45,206 bases of DNA from Opitutales bacterium (GTDB lineage Bacteria > Verrucomicrobiota > Verrucomicrobiia > Opitutales > Opitutaceae), in NCBI GenBank assembly GCA_018700525.1, contig JABITN010000261.1, forward strand, positions 1 to 45,206, written 5' to 3'. Positions within the stretch are counted from its first letter, which is position 1. Each line of letters begins with the position of its first letter. Below, one piece after another: positions 43,573-45,206 of this stretch. Under the pieces are notes generated by a model. The model was not told the DNA's origin. It saw only the letters and a list, made by a program, of their open reading frames with translations, and searched no databases. The position numbers and the translations under genes are program-made.

Positions 43573-44226
43573 ATGAGCACGAATTACAAATCATCTAATC
43601 AGGAGGGGAATTTCTTTTCCAACGGTCTCCTCGGAATAGCATTCACCGCCTTGATTTTCGTCGTTTTGCCAGCCATGCACATTCTTGGCCAAATCACGAT
43701 GGAAAACCGTGAAGTAGCGACCAACGACGCTAGCGAGGCCCCACCTCCGCCTCCACCGGAAGACCTACCTCCTCCACCAGAGGAACAGGAAGAGCAAGAT
43801 AAGCCGGAAATGGAAGAGCCGCCTCCGCCAATGACCTTGAATCAATTGGAAATGGCCCTCAATCCTGGTGCTGGAAATGCAATGGGCGACTTCGGTTTCG
43901 GCGACTTCGACACCGGAATTGACGCCCTAGGTGACATGGAGATTTTCGATTTGCGCGACGTAGACAAACTCCCCCGCGCTCTCTTTCAGGTCGAGCCGAA
44001 CTACCCTTACTCGCTCAAACAAGCGAAGATCGGCGGATACGTCGATCTCGAATGGGTAATCGATGTTAACGGACGCGTCCTAAAACCCCGAGTCGTTAAA
44101 TCATCCCATCGCGAATTCAATCAGCCAGCGATCGAATCAATTATGCGGTCAAAATGGACCCCAGCGAGAAAAGGTGGCAAACCCGTTGCGGTACGCGTGA
44201 AGCAACGGATGGATTTCAATCCGTAA
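43573..44226 (+). CDS. TonB energy-transducing protein
   Basis: The protein has 217 residues. One N-terminal membrane helix (about 18-40, NGLLGIAFTALIFVVLPAMH) is followed by a proline- and glutamate-rich periplasmic stalk (about 55-90, runs of six and four prolines). The C-terminal TonB fold has PRALFQVEPNYPYSLKQAKI, YVDLEWVIDVNGRV and AIESIMRSKWTPARKGGKPV. The MSTNYKSSNQEGN start faces the cytoplasm. Proline runs make it a likely EF-P client. It is cotranscribed with exbB and followed by a terminator, then by a broken copy of itself. Confidence 0.95.
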   Translation: MSTNYKSSNQEGNFFSNGLLGIAFTALIFVVLPAMHILGQITMENREVATNDASEAPPPPPPEDLPPPPEEQEEQDKPEMEEPPPPMTLNQLEMALNPGAGNAMGDFGFGDFDTGIDALGDMEIFDLRDVDKLPRALFQVEPNYPYSLKQAKIGGYVDLEWVIDVNGRVLKPRVVKSSHREFNQPAIESIMRSKWTPARKGGKPVAVRVKQRMDFNP

Positions 44227-44256
44227 AATCCCGTCAACGCATACACAATTTTCCAA

Positions 44257-44286
44257 ACGGGCAGCTTAACCGCTGTCCGTTTTTTT
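44257..44286 (+). terminator. intrinsic terminator of exbB-tonB
   Basis: ACGGGCAGC (44257-44265) pairs with GCTGTCCGT (44272-44280) with one G-T pair, a 6-base loop, and seven T residues (44280-44286). It ends the exbB-tonB transcript before the second tonB copy. Confidence 0.9.
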
Positions 44287-44324
44287 GTGCCGGAACACCC
44301 AAGCTCAATCATAGGAATAGATGC

Positions 44325-44397
44325 GTCAATAAATTGACTACAATTGCAGGAATAAAACTTACCAAGCTCCTTTCTGTATCCTGCGCTTGTAGTCAAT
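44325..44397. repeat. long inverted repeat with two mutually exclusive stems
   Basis: ATTGACTACAATTGCAGGA at 44333-44351 pairs with its near-exact reverse complement at 44379-44397 (17 of 19 positions, mismatches at the TT/GC pair) around a 27-base loop. GTCAAT at 44325-44330 can instead pair with ATTGAC at 44333-44338, blocking the long stem. The element lies between the terminator of the first tonB and the second tonB copy. Confidence 0.65.
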
Positions 44398-44435
44398 AAG
44401 TCTACCACCTTTAACCCTCTATCGAAAGACGTACA

Positions 44436-45057
44436 ATGGATCGATCGCCAGCAGAGGCGCACTAGCTATCGCCTTCACCGCTGCCATCTTCGCCATGCTA
44501 CCTATCCTCCAGATTCTTCCGAATCTAATTACAGGCGACATAGAACCTACGGTCATCAATACCGCCCAAGACATTGCTCCAGTCACTATAGAAATTGTTC
44601 CGGAAGGACCGATCGAGAAAGAGGACCTAGAGAAGCCGAAACTCGAAAAGCCTAAGCCCAAACGCACAATCCACGAACTGGCAAATCTCCTAAACCCAGG
44701 AATGGGAGGCGTCGGAGGCACATCCCTCGCCACAGACCTTAATGGTTTAATGGATACCGACGAAGACCTAGCTAACTTCGACCTTAAGGATCTAGATAGA
44801 GAACCGCACGCATTATTTCAAGCCGAACCCACCTACCCTACTCCTTAAAAAACCGAAGAATCGAAGGTTGGGTGATTATCGAATGGGTCATAACCTACAC
44901 CGGACGTGTATCGCATCCCAGAGTTATCCAATCATCGCACCATGAATTCCAGCAAGCCGCGATCGACTCTATTGCGAGCTCGAAATGGAAACCTAGTGAA
45001 ATATCCGGCAAAACCGTTAATTCCCGCGTCCGCCAAAAAATCACCTTTTCACTCTAA
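44436..45057 (+). pseudogene. second TonB gene, frameshifted
   Basis: The sequence is a tandem paralogue of the preceding tonB. ATG at 44436 starts MDRSPAE, and a one-base loss near 44456 moves into the frame of GALAIAFTAAIFAMLPILQI (membrane helix). The frame continues through a charged stalk and FQAEPTYP. At about 44840 another single-base deletion (CCT ACT where CCT TAC TCC is expected) creates a TAA. Reading on one frame over gives SLKNRRIEGWVIIEWVI, then GRVSHPRVIQSSHHEF and the TonB end at TAA 45055-45057. The first tonB has YPYSLKQAKI at the same place. Two frameshifts point to a true pseudogene; sequencing error is the alternative for either one. Confidence 0.75.
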
Positions 45058-45154
45058 TCCAAACCGATCGTCCGTCCAATGAACAGGTGCCGAGAAATCG
45101 CCATTCGATCCTTGCAATGGCTCCAAGAGTCCCTTTGATCCCAGCTTTTCTGAC

Positions 45155-45206
45155 GGAGAAGTGCCAGAGTGGTCGAATGGGACTGACTCGAAATCAGTTG
45201 TAGGGG
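45155..45206 (+). tRNA. tRNA-Ser(CGA), 5' part only
   Basis: GGAGAAG starts the acceptor stem. The D arm (CCAGAGTGGTCGAATGG) is followed by an anticodon stem ACTGA/TCAGT with loop CTCGAAA, giving anticodon CGA, which reads TCG serine codons. The sequence ends in the variable arm at the window edge. The long variable arm expected for serine begins with TGTAGGGG. Confidence 0.88.

Noticed and set aside
1-45206. CRISPR arrays, IS elements, phage genes or toxin-antitoxin pairs
   Set aside because: No regularly spaced repeats, transposase, integrase or phage structural genes were seen; the region reads as core genome with local decay.

Overview
The window looks like a chromosomal segment of a Verrucomicrobiota bacterium, probably of class Opitutia (Opitutae). 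This is inferred from gene content and no search was run. The markers are a DUF1552/DUF1592 (planctomycete-type cytochrome c) pair, a fused LpxC/FabZ, a stand-alone SWIB/MDM2 protein, a Gram-negative envelope gene set (LpxA, LptF/G, TolC, ExbB/TonB, PpiD-like), DUF1080 and enterochelin-esterase-like secreted hydrolases, and translation starts that almost all lack a Shine-Dalgarno sequence.

Layout. 1-2.1 kb: a truncated heme-copper-oxidase-like membrane gene with a perfect FNR/Dnr-type box upstream, then two decayed genes (GNAT, AsmA-like) that have both lost their 5' parts at one point. 2.2-8.5 kb: glycosyltransferase, DUF1080 lipoprotein, glycosylasparaginase, two secreted or exported esterases, an M50 protease and a flavin reductase. 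8.8-12.7 kb: DUF1592/DUF1552 pair. 12.9-17.8 kb: LptF/G, rlmN, metF, an allophanate-hydrolase C-terminal remnant and an HtrA-like protease. 17.9-19.3 kb: a Fur-family regulator and an orphan GspF-like protein. 19.3-24.5 kb: araBAD catabolic operon with a divergent LacI-type regulator. 24.5-31 kb: lpxA, lpxC/fabZ, efp, a thymidine-phosphorylase-family gene with an altered active site, and argS. 31-37.8 kb: GYF-domain membrane protein, decayed YihY gene, PpiD-like chaperone, zinc-ribbon protein, CPBP protease, TolC-like protein and a phosphoesterase. 37.8-41.6 kb: large Ski2-like helicase, EEP hydrolase and SWIB protein. 41.9-45.2 kb: NarL-type response regulator, exbB, tonB, a frameshifted second tonB, and the 5' part of tRNA-Ser(CGA).

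How it works together. Most of the window is housekeeping plus envelope functions: lipid A first steps, LPS export, outer-membrane efflux, TonB energisation and periplasmic protein quality control. Added to these are scavenging functions: L-arabinose use, secreted esterases, glycoprotein or sugar hydrolysis, and the DUF1552/DUF1592 pair. No phage, IS element, CRISPR array or defence island is visible. I found no clearly new multi-gene system. The most unusual signals are the altered phosphorylase active site, the cluster of decaying genes, a 65-bp hairpin between the two tonB copies with two competing folds, a terminator embedded in the 3' end of a convergent gene, an ExbB-TonB pair without ExbD, and the near-absence of Shine-Dalgarno sequences.
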